This document shows positions 1 through 7,459 of a DNA stretch of 64,000 bases, in pieces (position 1 is the stretch's first letter; every line of letters begins with the position of its first letter). Origin of the DNA: Desulfobacula sp964636495 (GTDB lineage: Bacteria; Desulfobacterota; Desulfobacteria; Desulfobacterales; Desulfobacteraceae). The notes beneath the pieces are model-generated. The model ran no database searches and was not told the origin of the DNA. It saw only the letters and a list, made by a program, of their open reading frames with translations. The stretch is from assembly GCA_964636495.1 (NCBI GenBank), contig CAZWSL010000008.1:56109-120108 (forward strand), in the 5' to 3' direction. Made by a program: the position numbers and the translations under genes.

Positions 1-1158
1 TACAGGTATGGACACCATTTTGGCCTCAATATTCCCCTTAAAAAAATCAGGATGGGTATCATACTGACCTATCTGAAGTTTCTGAAGCAGCCTTCTGCTG
101 GGTATTTTCCGGACTTTCATAAAAAAAGAAGGGGTAAATGCTGTTTTCTTACGCTCCCGGCGATGGCCTTTTTTCATGAGTGCCAGTTTGATCTGACGGT
201 TAACCTCCCTGGGGGAGACCAGCATGGGGCAGGCATATTTCTCACAGATACCGCATTCAGAACAGATCAGTGCATCTTCCATAATTTCATTGGCAATCCC
301 CAGCCTCAAGTTACGCATGATCATGTGGGGTTCCAGGACATGCCCCAGCAGGTTCCGGGGGCACGTATCTGTACACCTCATGCACTGACAGCAGGCCACC
401 TGGGTCAATCGCAGTATTCTGGCGGGATCGGTGATTTTTCCGGCAACCACATTATGGGTGGCCGGCAGTACGATAATACCGCTGGTTGTCTTTGTCACCG
501 GGGTGGTAAGATCATCTGTCACTGTGCCCATCATGGGACCGCCCAAAACTATTTTCCAGTTATCTATAAGAATGCCGCCGGCAAGGTTGATAAGATCGCC
601 AATAGGAGTACCAATGGGTACTTTGACAATCATGGGTTCCCCCACCTCTCCTGCAATGGTCAGATACCGATCCACAACAGGTGATTCTTCTTCAACAGCC
701 CGGGCGATATTCAGCAGAGACTCCACATTGGTCACCACCACACCCACTTCCAGAGGAATTCCCCCTTCAGGCACGACTTTATTCACCACCTGCTGCACCA
801 GAACATGTTCATCACCGGCAGGATAGAAATCTTCCAGTTCGTAAATATCAATCTGCTTGAACTCTTTTTTCTGAGCCGTTTTTTTCAGGATTTCAATAAC
901 TTTTGGATGTTTATTTTTGATGCAGATGGTTCCCTGTTCCGCCTGGGTACACGCCATCACCATTTTCAAGCCCCGCATCAGAAAGTCAGGATAGACCTCC
1001 ATGAGATAAGGATCACTGGAGAGCAGTGGTTCACATGAGGCACCGTTGACCAGAACCCGCTCCACCTTTGCATCCAGCTTGACATGCGTGGGAAAACCTG
1101 CACCCCCGGCACCGACAACACCGGCATCGCGTACCTTGCTGATGATATCATCTTTCAT
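1..1158 (-). CDS. pduS: PduS/RnfC-like SLBB-domain Fe-S flavoprotein, 3' end outside the window
   Basis: The reading frame is open from an ATG at 1158 to the left edge, giving 386 residues with no stop, so the C-terminus is missing. The start has a good AGGAG ribosome site about 8 nt upstream. The N-terminus (GVVGAGGAGFPTHVKL) is the glycine-rich nucleotide-binding segment of RnfC/NuoF-like proteins. The second half carries two ferredoxin motifs, CCQCMRCTDTCPRN and CSECGICEKYACPM. This is the architecture of PduS, which reduces cobalamin in propanediol compartments and may pass electrons across the shell. No B12 enzyme is visible here, so a role in recycling reduced flavin or NADH is more likely; that is inference. 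Last visible gene of the BMC operon. Confidence 0.88.
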   Translation of the reverse strand, partial: MKDDIISKVRDAGVVGAGGAGFPTHVKLDAKVERVLVNGASCEPLLSSDPYLMEVYPDFLMRGLKMVMACTQAEQGTICIKNKHPKVIEILKKTAQKKEFKQIDIYELEDFYPAGDEHVLVQQVVNKVVPEGGIPLEVGVVVTNVESLLNIARAVEEESPVVDRYLTIAGEVGEPMIVKVPIGTPIGDLINLAGGILIDNWKIVLGGPMMGTVTDDLTTPVTKTTSGIIVLPATHNVVAGKITDPARILRLTQVACCQCMRCTDTCPRNLLGHVLEPHMIMRNLRLGIANEIMEDALICSECGICEKYACPMLVSPREVNRQIKLALMKKGHRRERKKTAFTPSFFMKVRKIPSRRLLQKLQIGQYDTHPDFFKGNIEAKMVSIPV

Positions 1159-1181
1159 GAATTACTTCTCCTGATGCCACG

Positions 1182-1484
1182 CTATTTTTTCTCTGCCATC
1201 CGTATGGCATCTGCACTGGCTTTTACAGCGGAGATATCACCAAATATCCCTATCATGGTCAGATGCTGCGGACAATTTCCTTTCAGATCATACACCTCCA
1301 CATCTGCTGCTTTTTCAGCAACATCTGCGGCCACCAGCATATCCACCAGCTTCCCCTGAACCAGTCCCACTGCACTGAAACTGGCATCCACCAGCCGTTT
1401 TTTAGGTCCGGCTCCCATCCGGGCAAGCAGGATATCAATGACTCCAGGACCTGGATGAGAGATTATTCTAATATTGGAAGCCAT
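1182..1484 (-). CDS. BMC-H shell protein, circularly permuted (EutS/PduU type)
   Basis: A 100-residue single BMC-domain protein. The strand-helix unit that closes ordinary BMC-H proteins (HVIPRPHGDIEAIIP in the neighbouring gene) appears here at the N-terminus as RIISHPGPGVIDILLAR, followed by the core with AADVAEKAADVEVYDL and GDISAVKASADAI. This order matches the permuted EutS/PduU subfamily, which forms hexagonal shell tiles. It lacks the extra N-terminal strand that builds the beta-barrel over the pore in PduU, so the pore may be uncapped. The ATG follows the stop codon of the upstream shell gene with no gap, so the two are translationally linked. Which molecule its pore passes cannot be read from sequence. 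Confidence 0.8.
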   Translation of the reverse strand: MASNIRIISHPGPGVIDILLARMGAGPKKRLVDASFSAVGLVQGKLVDMLVAADVAEKAADVEVYDLKGNCPQHLTMIGIFGDISAVKASADAIRMAEKK

Positions 1485-1793
1485 CTATTTCTTCGCAGCC
1501 CTTCTGGCAGCTGCCGGTTTCGGGCTGGGGATAATTGCTTCAATGTCACCATGGGGTCGTGGAATGACGTGCACGGATACCAATTCCCCAACACGATCTG
1601 CTGCAGCACCACCAGCATCTGTTGCTGCTTTTACCGCTCCCACATCACCACGGACATAAATAGATACGAGACCAGCGCCTGCATGCTCTTTGCCAACCAT
1701 TTTAACATTGGCTGCTTTTACCATTGCATCTGCTGCCTCAATCGCGGCTACCAATCCTCTTGTTTCAACCATACCCAATGCTTGTCCTGCCAT
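1485..1793 (-). CDS. Canonical hexameric BMC-H shell protein (PduA/PduJ type)
   Basis: A 102-residue protein starting MAGQALGMVETRGLVAAIEA, the classic BMC-H opening, and containing GDVGAVKAATDAG and VHVIPRPHGDIE. It should form the main flat hexagonal facets of the shell. The loop lining the central pore, KIGSG in PduA, reads HAGAG here, giving a small and neutral-to-histidine pore; any substrate preference is inference. A short basic Pro/Ala/Lys tail (PSPKPAAARRAAKK) extends past the domain. It is separated from ridA by about 108 nt and is followed without a gap by the permuted shell gene. Confidence 0.95.
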   Translation of the reverse strand: MAGQALGMVETRGLVAAIEAADAMVKAANVKMVGKEHAGAGLVSIYVRGDVGAVKAATDAGGAAADRVGELVSVHVIPRPHGDIEAIIPSPKPAAARRAAKK

Positions 1794-1901
1794 TTTGAAT
1801 CTACCTCCTACACGTTAAGTGAATAAAAAAACTTCTCTTTAAAAATGAATTATGTAATGTAAGTTTATTGTTGATATCTGTCAGCTTAATCCTGCTGTCA
1901 T

Positions 1902-2324
1902 TCACCCTTTTGAGGGATGCACCGGATAAGATCCAATCACTGCATCCGCCTCAATTTCCACCAGATGTTCCGGCCTTGCAAGGCCGGCAATCTGGGCCAT
2001 GGTCACCACCGGCTTAACCGGTTTAAACCACTCAGAATACGCCTTCATGCAATCAGCTGCCAGGCTGATATCGGTCACATAAATACGGACTCTGACCACC
2101 TCGGATATCCTGGCACCGGCCATTAAAAGTGCTGATTCAATTTTTTCGAGAATAATTTTCGACTGCAGGTACATATCGTCTTTTCCCTCGACAACCCCCT
2201 CAGGAGTGGTGGAAGTTGTACCTCCGACAAACACCATACCGCCAACTTTGACCGCCCGGCTGTATCCCATTTTTTCTTCAAAAGGTGCTCCTGAGGCAAA
2301 ATTTTCCCGTTTCAGTAAGTCCAT
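1902..2324 (-). CDS. RidA/YjgF/UK114-family protein of the BMC locus
   Basis: A 140-residue RidA-fold protein; family members are trimers with active sites between subunits. Seen in sequence: GGMVFVGGTTSTTPEG, RIYVTDISLAADCMKAYSEWF and VEIEADAVIG. In true RidA, which deaminates reactive enamines and imines, a catalytic arginine lies in a P-A-R-S motif; here the matching segment is PVVTMAQIAGLARPEH, without that arginine. It therefore belongs to a divergent Rid subgroup and its reaction is not predictable. RidA-like genes occur in other amine-handling BMC loci, and imine or enamine products of the neighbouring flavoenzyme would be a sensible target. It sits between rpiR and the shell genes. 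Confidence 0.9.
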   Translation of the reverse strand: MDLLKRENFASGAPFEEKMGYSRAVKVGGMVFVGGTTSTTPEGVVEGKDDMYLQSKIILEKIESALLMAGARISEVVRVRIYVTDISLAADCMKAYSEWFKPVKPVVTMAQIAGLARPEHLVEIEADAVIGSYPVHPSKG

Positions 2325-2337
2325 TGTTATTTTCCTT

Positions 2338-3246
2338 TTAAGAATCTGTTTGATCCATCTCCGGCATCCATGCAGATGAACTGTCGTTGATCACAAATTC
2401 GTTTCTCATTGCCACCTGCTTTTCAAATGCTTTCAATTTTTTCATGGCCTTATCCGTATCCATAAATGTAATCTCATGGATCAACGCCCCCATGTAAACG
2501 ATTACATGGGCTATTGGATCCACAAAGGAAATCCCTTTATAATCAATTACGATATAGTGATCCGACAGATTGATGACAGGTGATACCATACTGTCAGTCA
2601 GGGTGATAATCGTAGCACCGTTTGATCTGGCATATTCCAGAAACCGGATCACTCTTTTGGAATAACGTCTGAAAGTCACTGCAAATATGACCGAATCTTT
2701 GGCGTAGGCCGGCAGAGTATCTAAAATTTCCCAGGAAAGATTGGTATCAACGGTGACATTCTTCTTAATCCGTTTTAAAAAATAACCAAAATAGCTGGCT
2801 GAAATACCGGCAGCCCGATATCCCACCACATAGACATTCTTTGCCTGAAAAATCACTTTTGCAATGGTTTGTATCTCTTCTGGAGAAATCATCTCCACCA
2901 GATTTTCCAGATTACCAACTGTATTTTTACAATACCGTTCCAAGGTACTGGTGCTGGTGCTGTCTTTATTAGCATTCATCAGCAGATCCACACTGGAAAG
3001 CGTTATCTGGACCATCTCTTTTACATGGCGGGCAAAATCAAGAAATCCGGAAAATCCGAGGTCCGTAGCAAAACGGATGATGGTAGGTTCACTGACGCCG
3101 CATTGAACTGACAGCTCTTTGGCGGTCATCAGGGACACCCGTTTGTAGTCTTGGAGGACAAAATCAGCCACTCTTCTTTTTTTAACTGACAGATCAGGAT
3201 ATGCCCTTGCAATCTTGTTGAAAAATTTTTTTTCTGCTGAATTCAT
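2338..3246 (-). CDS. RpiR-family transcriptional regulator (HTH + SIS domains)
   Basis: A 302-residue protein with an N-terminal RpiR helix-turn-helix (about residues 1-80, with TAKELSVQCGVSEPTIIRFATDLGFSG) and a C-terminal SIS domain (about 125-260, with VYVVGYRAAGISA and AVTFRRYSKRV) that in this family binds sugar phosphates or related ligands. It is the only DNA-binding regulator in the BMC operon and is likely its pathway-specific control. The repeated 18-bp pseudo-palindrome at 5894-5911 and 13751-13800 is the best candidate operator, by position and symmetry only. It lies inside the operon, 11 nt after the BMC-T gene, so it may control its own expression. Activator or repressor cannot be told. 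Confidence 0.93.
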   Translation of the reverse strand: MNSAEKKFFNKIARAYPDLSVKKRRVADFVLQDYKRVSLMTAKELSVQCGVSEPTIIRFATDLGFSGFLDFARHVKEMVQITLSSVDLLMNANKDSTSTSTLERYCKNTVGNLENLVEMISPEEIQTIAKVIFQAKNVYVVGYRAAGISASYFGYFLKRIKKNVTVDTNLSWEILDTLPAYAKDSVIFAVTFRRYSKRVIRFLEYARSNGATIITLTDSMVSPVINLSDHYIVIDYKGISFVDPIAHVIVYMGALIHEITFMDTDKAMKKLKAFEKQVAMRNEFVINDSSSAWMPEMDQTDS

Positions 3247-3257
3247 GATGCTATCGT

Positions 3258-3890
3258 TTATTTGCCTTTTTTGGGGGTTATGCCTGACATTGATTTTAAA
3301 GAAACCTCGACTGCTGACTGTGCCGCTTTGACGTCTGATGAGTTACCGGCAATGTAGACCTTTCCACTGGCACCGAACACACTGGCATGAACCAGTTTTA
3401 TGTCTGCACTCTTTTCCGCTTCATTGGCTGCATATCCGGCGTATCCTGCAGGGGTTACCTCCAGAAAATAAAGAGTTTCATCCTGCAGCAGCATGCTGGC
3501 ATCCCGGAACCGGTTCACGATCTGATTCATGAACGGATCGGTCCTCTCAATGATATCAGATCCCAGTATCTGGGGTTTTATTCGATCAGATTCCTTACAC
3601 CCCAAATAATCCAGAATTACAGCGCCGGCTTCCTCCACATCTGACGGGGAATCGGCATGGACTTCCAGCATGCCAAAGGTCCGTTCCACCACAAGGGCAC
3701 CGGGATAAACAGCAGCTTTTTTCATAACCGCGTCCGTAATTGAATTGATTTCAATACCCGGGGCGATTTCAACAAACAAACCAGACTGACCCGCCACTGG
3801 ATAATAACCTCTTGCCGCCGTGCCGATGTAGCCGGTCAGCTGTTTTTGCAATTGATCGATAAAGGCAAATGCCCTGAGTTGTATATCCAT
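3258..3890 (-). CDS. BMC-T shell protein with two BMC domains (stacking pseudohexamer type)
   Basis: 210 residues with two fused BMC domains: the first around GLFVEIAPGIEINSITDAVMKKA and GALVVERTFGMLEVHADSPSDVEEAG, the second around LYFLEVTPAGYAGYAANEAEKSADIK and GKVYIAGNSSDVKAAQSAVE. The opening (MDIQLRAFAFIDQLQKQLTGYIGTAARGYYP) and both domains resemble, from memory, the double-layered BMC-T proteins of the Haliangium shell (BMC-T2/T3 type) and CsoS1D, which form stacked trimers with gated pores large enough for cofactors. It would be the main port for bulky metabolites. Encoded between the FAD subunit and rpiR, 13 nt after the former. Confidence 0.9.
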   Translation of the reverse strand: MDIQLRAFAFIDQLQKQLTGYIGTAARGYYPVAGQSGLFVEIAPGIEINSITDAVMKKAAVYPGALVVERTFGMLEVHADSPSDVEEAGAVILDYLGCKESDRIKPQILGSDIIERTDPFMNQIVNRFRDASMLLQDETLYFLEVTPAGYAGYAANEAEKSADIKLVHASVFGASGKVYIAGNSSDVKAAQSAVEVSLKSMSGITPKKGK

Positions 3891-3903
3891 TTTGAATCCT
3901 TTA

Positions 3904-5127
3904 CTATATATGTTTCAGAAACTCTCTTTTATTGGGACAGATAGCACTGTTAATGGTACAGGCTGCATTTTTTTTGCATGAACATTCATGATCTGCACCT
4001 TTGTGAAACCGGCCGAAACAGAAATCATGGATGGGTATGGACGGATTGCAGTCTAAAATAAGTTCTGACATCAGTCTGCCGATGACAGGTCCAATACCAA
4101 ACCCATGACCGCTGAACCCGGTACAGAAGATAAATCCCGGCACTTCACTGGTTAGTCCCAGTATGGGAATTGCGTCAGAAACCCCGGCAATCAGCCCGGA
4201 CCACATCCGGATGACATTCATATTTTTCAATATCGGAAAATAATCGATAACGCTTCTGGCAATGGAGGGACCGATGAAGTGGAACAGCGGTTTGCCGCGG
4301 TATCCGGCTTGATCATCCTGGTAAAGGTACTCTTCCGTTCCCACAAAACCACCCCAGAAAAAAGAACCGTGACCGGTCTGCCGTCCGTAAAACTGCCCTT
4401 TTGCATTGCCTATCATCTGGGGGAACAGGGGCGGGAACTGCTCGGTGATCAACGCTTCTGAAAACACTGCTTTCATGGGCAGATCAAGGCCCACCATATT
4501 GGCAATGTGCCGGCCTTTCAAACCAGCAGCATTCATGACCAGATCTGTTTCAATCACCTGCTTGTCTGTAATTACCGCTGTGACCTTTCCTTTCTGCAGG
4601 CGGATGTCCGTTACTTCTTCATGGGTATAAAACCTGGCACCCAGTTCCTGTGCCTTTTTAAAATAGGCATAAGTAACCAGCAGCGGATTGGCATGTCCGT
4701 CAGTGCTGCAGTAGCTGGCGCCAATTACTTTTTCACCCACATATGGATTGATTTCCAGCACCTGTTTTCTATCCAGCATTTCTAATTTCAGACCGGTGGT
4801 TTTCTGGTTTTCCACCGACTGTTTCATTGAATTCAGATCTTCTTCATTGGTACAAAGGCGCAGGTTTCCTTTCTGAACATACTCCACATCCATGCCTAAC
4901 TCTTCATGAAGGGTTTCATACATCCGGACGCTCGCCATGGCCAGTGGCATTTCTTTTAAATTCCTGGCCGACTGCCTGATACCACCGCCATTGCTGCCGG
5001 AAGCCTCACCACCGATGTCCGATTTCTCTATGACTACGGCTTTCAGACCTGCTTTAGCCAGGTAGTAGGCTGTCGAACACCCCATAATACCACCGCCAAT
5101 GATCACAATATCTGCTGTTTTTGACAT
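3904..5127 (-). CDS. FAD-dependent amine/amino-acid dehydrogenase subunit (DAO superfamily)
   Basis: 407 residues. The N-terminus has the FAD-binding motif VIIGGGIMGCSTAYYLAKAGLKAVVIEK with the DAO-family follow-on GGEASGSNGGGIRQSAR. The C-terminal part contains MWSGLIAGVSDAIPILG and FSGHGFGIGPVIGRLMSELI, typical of glycine oxidase, sarcosine oxidase beta, PuuB and proline/opine dehydrogenase beta subunits. These enzymes oxidise a C-N bond to an imine, releasing an aldehyde or keto product. The neighbouring gene supplies the [2Fe-2S] BFD domain usually found in the partner subunit of opine or hydroxyproline dehydrogenases, so a heteromeric dehydrogenase rather than an oxidase is likely. Odd feature: a Cys-rich tail with C382, C384, C390 and C397. 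The substrate is unknown. Confidence 0.88.
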   Translation of the reverse strand: MSKTADIVIIGGGIMGCSTAYYLAKAGLKAVVIEKSDIGGEASGSNGGGIRQSARNLKEMPLAMASVRMYETLHEELGMDVEYVQKGNLRLCTNEEDLNSMKQSVENQKTTGLKLEMLDRKQVLEINPYVGEKVIGASYCSTDGHANPLLVTYAYFKKAQELGARFYTHEEVTDIRLQKGKVTAVITDKQVIETDLVMNAAGLKGRHIANMVGLDLPMKAVFSEALITEQFPPLFPQMIGNAKGQFYGRQTGHGSFFWGGFVGTEEYLYQDDQAGYRGKPLFHFIGPSIARSVIDYFPILKNMNVIRMWSGLIAGVSDAIPILGLTSEVPGFIFCTGFSGHGFGIGPVIGRLMSELILDCNPSIPIHDFCFGRFHKGADHECSCKKNAACTINSAICPNKREFLKHI

Positions 5128-5151
5128 ATTTACTCCTGATTTGGTTCCGTA

Positions 5152-5865
5152 TCAGTTCAGCCCTGCAAAAGTAGACAGACGGATCGGTCTTACCGGTGCC
5201 CGTGCAGTGGTAGGCTCAAGTTGTGCCGGCGGCACACCGATTTCCTGTGCAAGAATCCGGGTAACCAGAGCCTGGCAAGTCTGTCCCTGGCACAATCCCA
5301 TCCCGGCACGGGTAACCCGTTTGATACCGTTCAGGGTGGCCATACCATTGCGGATCACCTCTTTGATATCTTTTCGTGTCACCTCTTCGCACCGGCAGAT
5401 TACCAGATTATCTCCTGCTGTATCTTCATCTCCGGACTTTTCTTCATGGGCAGTGCATTTTTTCAGTGCATTCAACCGCTCAACCACCCGTCTGGTGATT
5501 TCTTCAACCTGGGCTTCCGTAAGGTCCGGTGATATATCTTCTATCCTGGCTTTATAATCCAGCCCGCTGTCTGCTGGTTTTTCCCCGGCTTCATCTGTCT
5601 TTGCTTCGTTTTCAGAGACTTCTTCATCTGCCTCTTCAATTGTTTTTTCAGCTGCGGCTTCAGATGCCGTATCAATCGTTTCTCCAGATGTGGCTTCAGG
5701 TGATTCCGGCCCCCTATCTTCTTTATAAATGACCTTGATCTCGTGATCTCTTATCAGGTCAAGAGCCGCCGGTGAGATTTTAGCCTGTTTTGACAGGATT
5801 ATTTTCCGTTCTCCCTGGTTGATCAGTTTTTGAACCGCACCTGCAAAAATAAAATCAGATGGCAT
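5152..5865 (-). CDS. BMC-associated [2Fe-2S] BFD-domain protein with internal encapsulation-like helix
   Basis: 237 residues in three parts. Residues 1-50 (KLINQGERKIILSKQAKISPAALDLIRDHEIKV) resemble the short N-terminal module found before EutT/PduO-type and other BMC enzymes. Residues 51-112 form an acidic Glu/Ala/Ser-rich linker. Residues 113-135 (DLTEAQVEEITRRVVERLNA) form an amphipathic helix like the encapsulation peptides that dock cargo to shells. Residues 153-237 are a BFD-like [2Fe-2S] domain with C157-x-C159 and C192-x4-C197, plus TRAGMGLCQGQTC and PVRPIRL as in opine, sarcosine and hydroxyproline dehydrogenase subunits. It probably carries electrons from the FAD protein and tethers it inside the compartment. 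First gene of a subcluster, with an AGGGAG site and its own candidate operator upstream. Confidence 0.8.
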   Translation of the reverse strand: MPSDFIFAGAVQKLINQGERKIILSKQAKISPAALDLIRDHEIKVIYKEDRGPESPEATSGETIDTASEAAAEKTIEEADEEVSENEAKTDEAGEKPADSGLDYKARIEDISPDLTEAQVEEITRRVVERLNALKKCTAHEEKSGDEDTAGDNLVICRCEEVTRKDIKEVIRNGMATLNGIKRVTRAGMGLCQGQTCQALVTRILAQEIGVPPAQLEPTTARAPVRPIRLSTFAGLN

Positions 5866-5893
5866 TTGGATCTCCCTAAAACAGTTTAGTGTG

Positions 5894-5911
5894 TTGAAAT
5901 AAAAATTTCAT
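5894..5911. promoter_or_regulatory. Candidate RpiR operator upstream of the BFD/FAD subcluster
   Basis: The 18-mer TTGAAATAAAAATTTCAT is a pseudo-palindrome of the form TGAAA-N6-TTTCA. It matches 16 of 18 positions of the arm repeated twice upstream of dctP (13751-13800). It lies in the 78-nt gap between the aldehyde dehydrogenase gene and the BFD-protein gene, 29 nt before the latter's ATG at 5865, a natural repressor position. The assignment to the local RpiR protein is inference. Confidence 0.5.
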
Positions 5912-5943
5912 AATATTATTCATAATGATAGCCAAACAAAACC

Positions 5944-7407
5944 TTAATGAATTCCTTTCTGAATCGGGGAGATGTCCGCCCCGAAGCGATATCGGAAATC
6001 ATCGTTTAGCACGCAGCGCCGGATGGATGTAAACATCCTGGGATGGGAAAGTCCCTCCCCGCCGGTTGAGATAACCAGCGATTTAAATCCTTCACCATCA
6101 ACGCCTAACCCCCCGATGCAGGAAGCATTTTTAACAAATTGTGAGGCGTCTGCAATACTGGACATATAGGCCATATTCTTGAGGTTGTTGGAGTGAAATA
6201 CAATGGTGTGCCGCAGTCCCTGTTCTGCTGCTACGCCTTTATCCATAGTTTCTTTGTCATTCTTACAGCGGACAAAGGGAAGTACCGGCATGATCTGCTC
6301 GGTCCATACCAGTGGATGTTCCGCATCGGTTTCCAGGATAGCAATTTTTGTTTCCGGCGGGATGTCAAGGCCGATGGCGCGTTTTAAAATCACATGGGGT
6401 GATTTGCCGATATATTCCATATTGATGACAGAAGGAGTCCTGCCCGGAATGATTTCCTTGAAAATCTCTTTCACAAGGGCTCCGCCTTGATCGGCAGTGA
6501 GTTCATAGGCTCCGTGTTTACACAAAAGTCCTTTGAGTTCGTCTGCCACCGAAGCGGTTACAAAAATTTCCTTCTCACTGGCACATGGCGTGGTGTTGGA
6601 AAAAGAAGATCCTTTGATAATGCATTGAGCAACATAATCCAGATCTGCGGATTCGTCCACGATTACCGGTGGATTACCCGGACCGCCTGAAAGAATGCGC
6701 TTACCGGTCTTCTTGGCAAACTCCACCACCTTGTGGCCGCCGGTGACCAGAATCATATCGGTCAGTGGATGAGTCATCAGGTATTGTGCACCCGGGACAT
6801 CCGGATCAGATACCGTGGTAACGCAGTTGGGCGGTCCGCCAGCGGCGATAATCGCCTCATTAAGGTCCCTGACCACCTGTGCGGAAACAATTTTGGTTTT
6901 TGGATGGGGGTTATTTACTACGGTATTGCCTCCTGCCATCATCATAATGGCATTGTGGACAATGCCGGGCGCTGCATTGGTCACCGCATTGATAGAGGCA
7001 ATCATTCCCACGGGGATCCGTTCATTTAAAGTCACGCCCTTATCACCACAAAATACTTCAGGCTCTATGCTTTCAACACCCGGAACCTGGCAGGCAATCT
7101 CCATTTTAAGAATCGAGCCAGACACCGACCCCAGATCACACTCGTCCAGTTCCATCCGGCCGTATTCTTTACGATTTTTCCAACCTACGTCCCGGATGGC
7201 CTGAATTATTTTTTCCCGTACGTCAAGCGATACCTGGATGAACTGTTTCTGGGCGGTAACCGCCGCCTGAATGGCATCTTCCATTTCCGGGAACACACCA
7301 AATTCGCCAGTCTGAGGAGCATCCAGAGTTATCGCTGTTTCATTCCCAGCCACCCGTTTCAATACCTGGATTACGATCTGTTCTATCTCTTCTCTTCCAA
7401 TATCCAT
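5944..7407 (-). CDS. CoA-acylating aldehyde dehydrogenase, copy 1 (PduP/EutE-like)
   Basis: 487 residues, an aldehyde dehydrogenase of the PduP/EutE group that converts an aldehyde, NAD+ and CoA to an acyl-CoA. Residues 1-20 (starting MDIGREEIEQIVIQVLKR) form the amphipathic helix typical of BMC encapsulation peptides, followed by a flexible linker. Catalytic Cys275 sits in SFSNTTPCASEKE; NNPHPKT (165-171) and VTGGHKVV (221-228) match the cofactor-binding core. The protein ends RRCVLNDDFRYRFG like its paralogue. It is the terminal enzyme expected inside any aldehyde-generating compartment. Tandem with copy 2 (52-nt gap). Two copies suggest two aldehydes or a hetero-oligomer. Confidence 0.93.
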   Translation of the reverse strand: MDIGREEIEQIVIQVLKRVAGNETAITLDAPQTGEFGVFPEMEDAIQAAVTAQKQFIQVSLDVREKIIQAIRDVGWKNRKEYGRMELDECDLGSVSGSILKMEIACQVPGVESIEPEVFCGDKGVTLNERIPVGMIASINAVTNAAPGIVHNAIMMMAGGNTVVNNPHPKTKIVSAQVVRDLNEAIIAAGGPPNCVTTVSDPDVPGAQYLMTHPLTDMILVTGGHKVVEFAKKTGKRILSGGPGNPPVIVDESADLDYVAQCIIKGSSFSNTTPCASEKEIFVTASVADELKGLLCKHGAYELTADQGGALVKEIFKEIIPGRTPSVINMEYIGKSPHVILKRAIGLDIPPETKIAILETDAEHPLVWTEQIMPVLPFVRCKNDKETMDKGVAAEQGLRHTIVFHSNNLKNMAYMSSIADASQFVKNASCIGGLGVDGEGFKSLVISTGGEGLSHPRMFTSIRRCVLNDDFRYRFGADISPIQKGIH

Positions 7408-7459
7408 TTTACGCCCTTCATCAATATTAACAGTAAAAACCTATCACTTAAGCTGTTTT

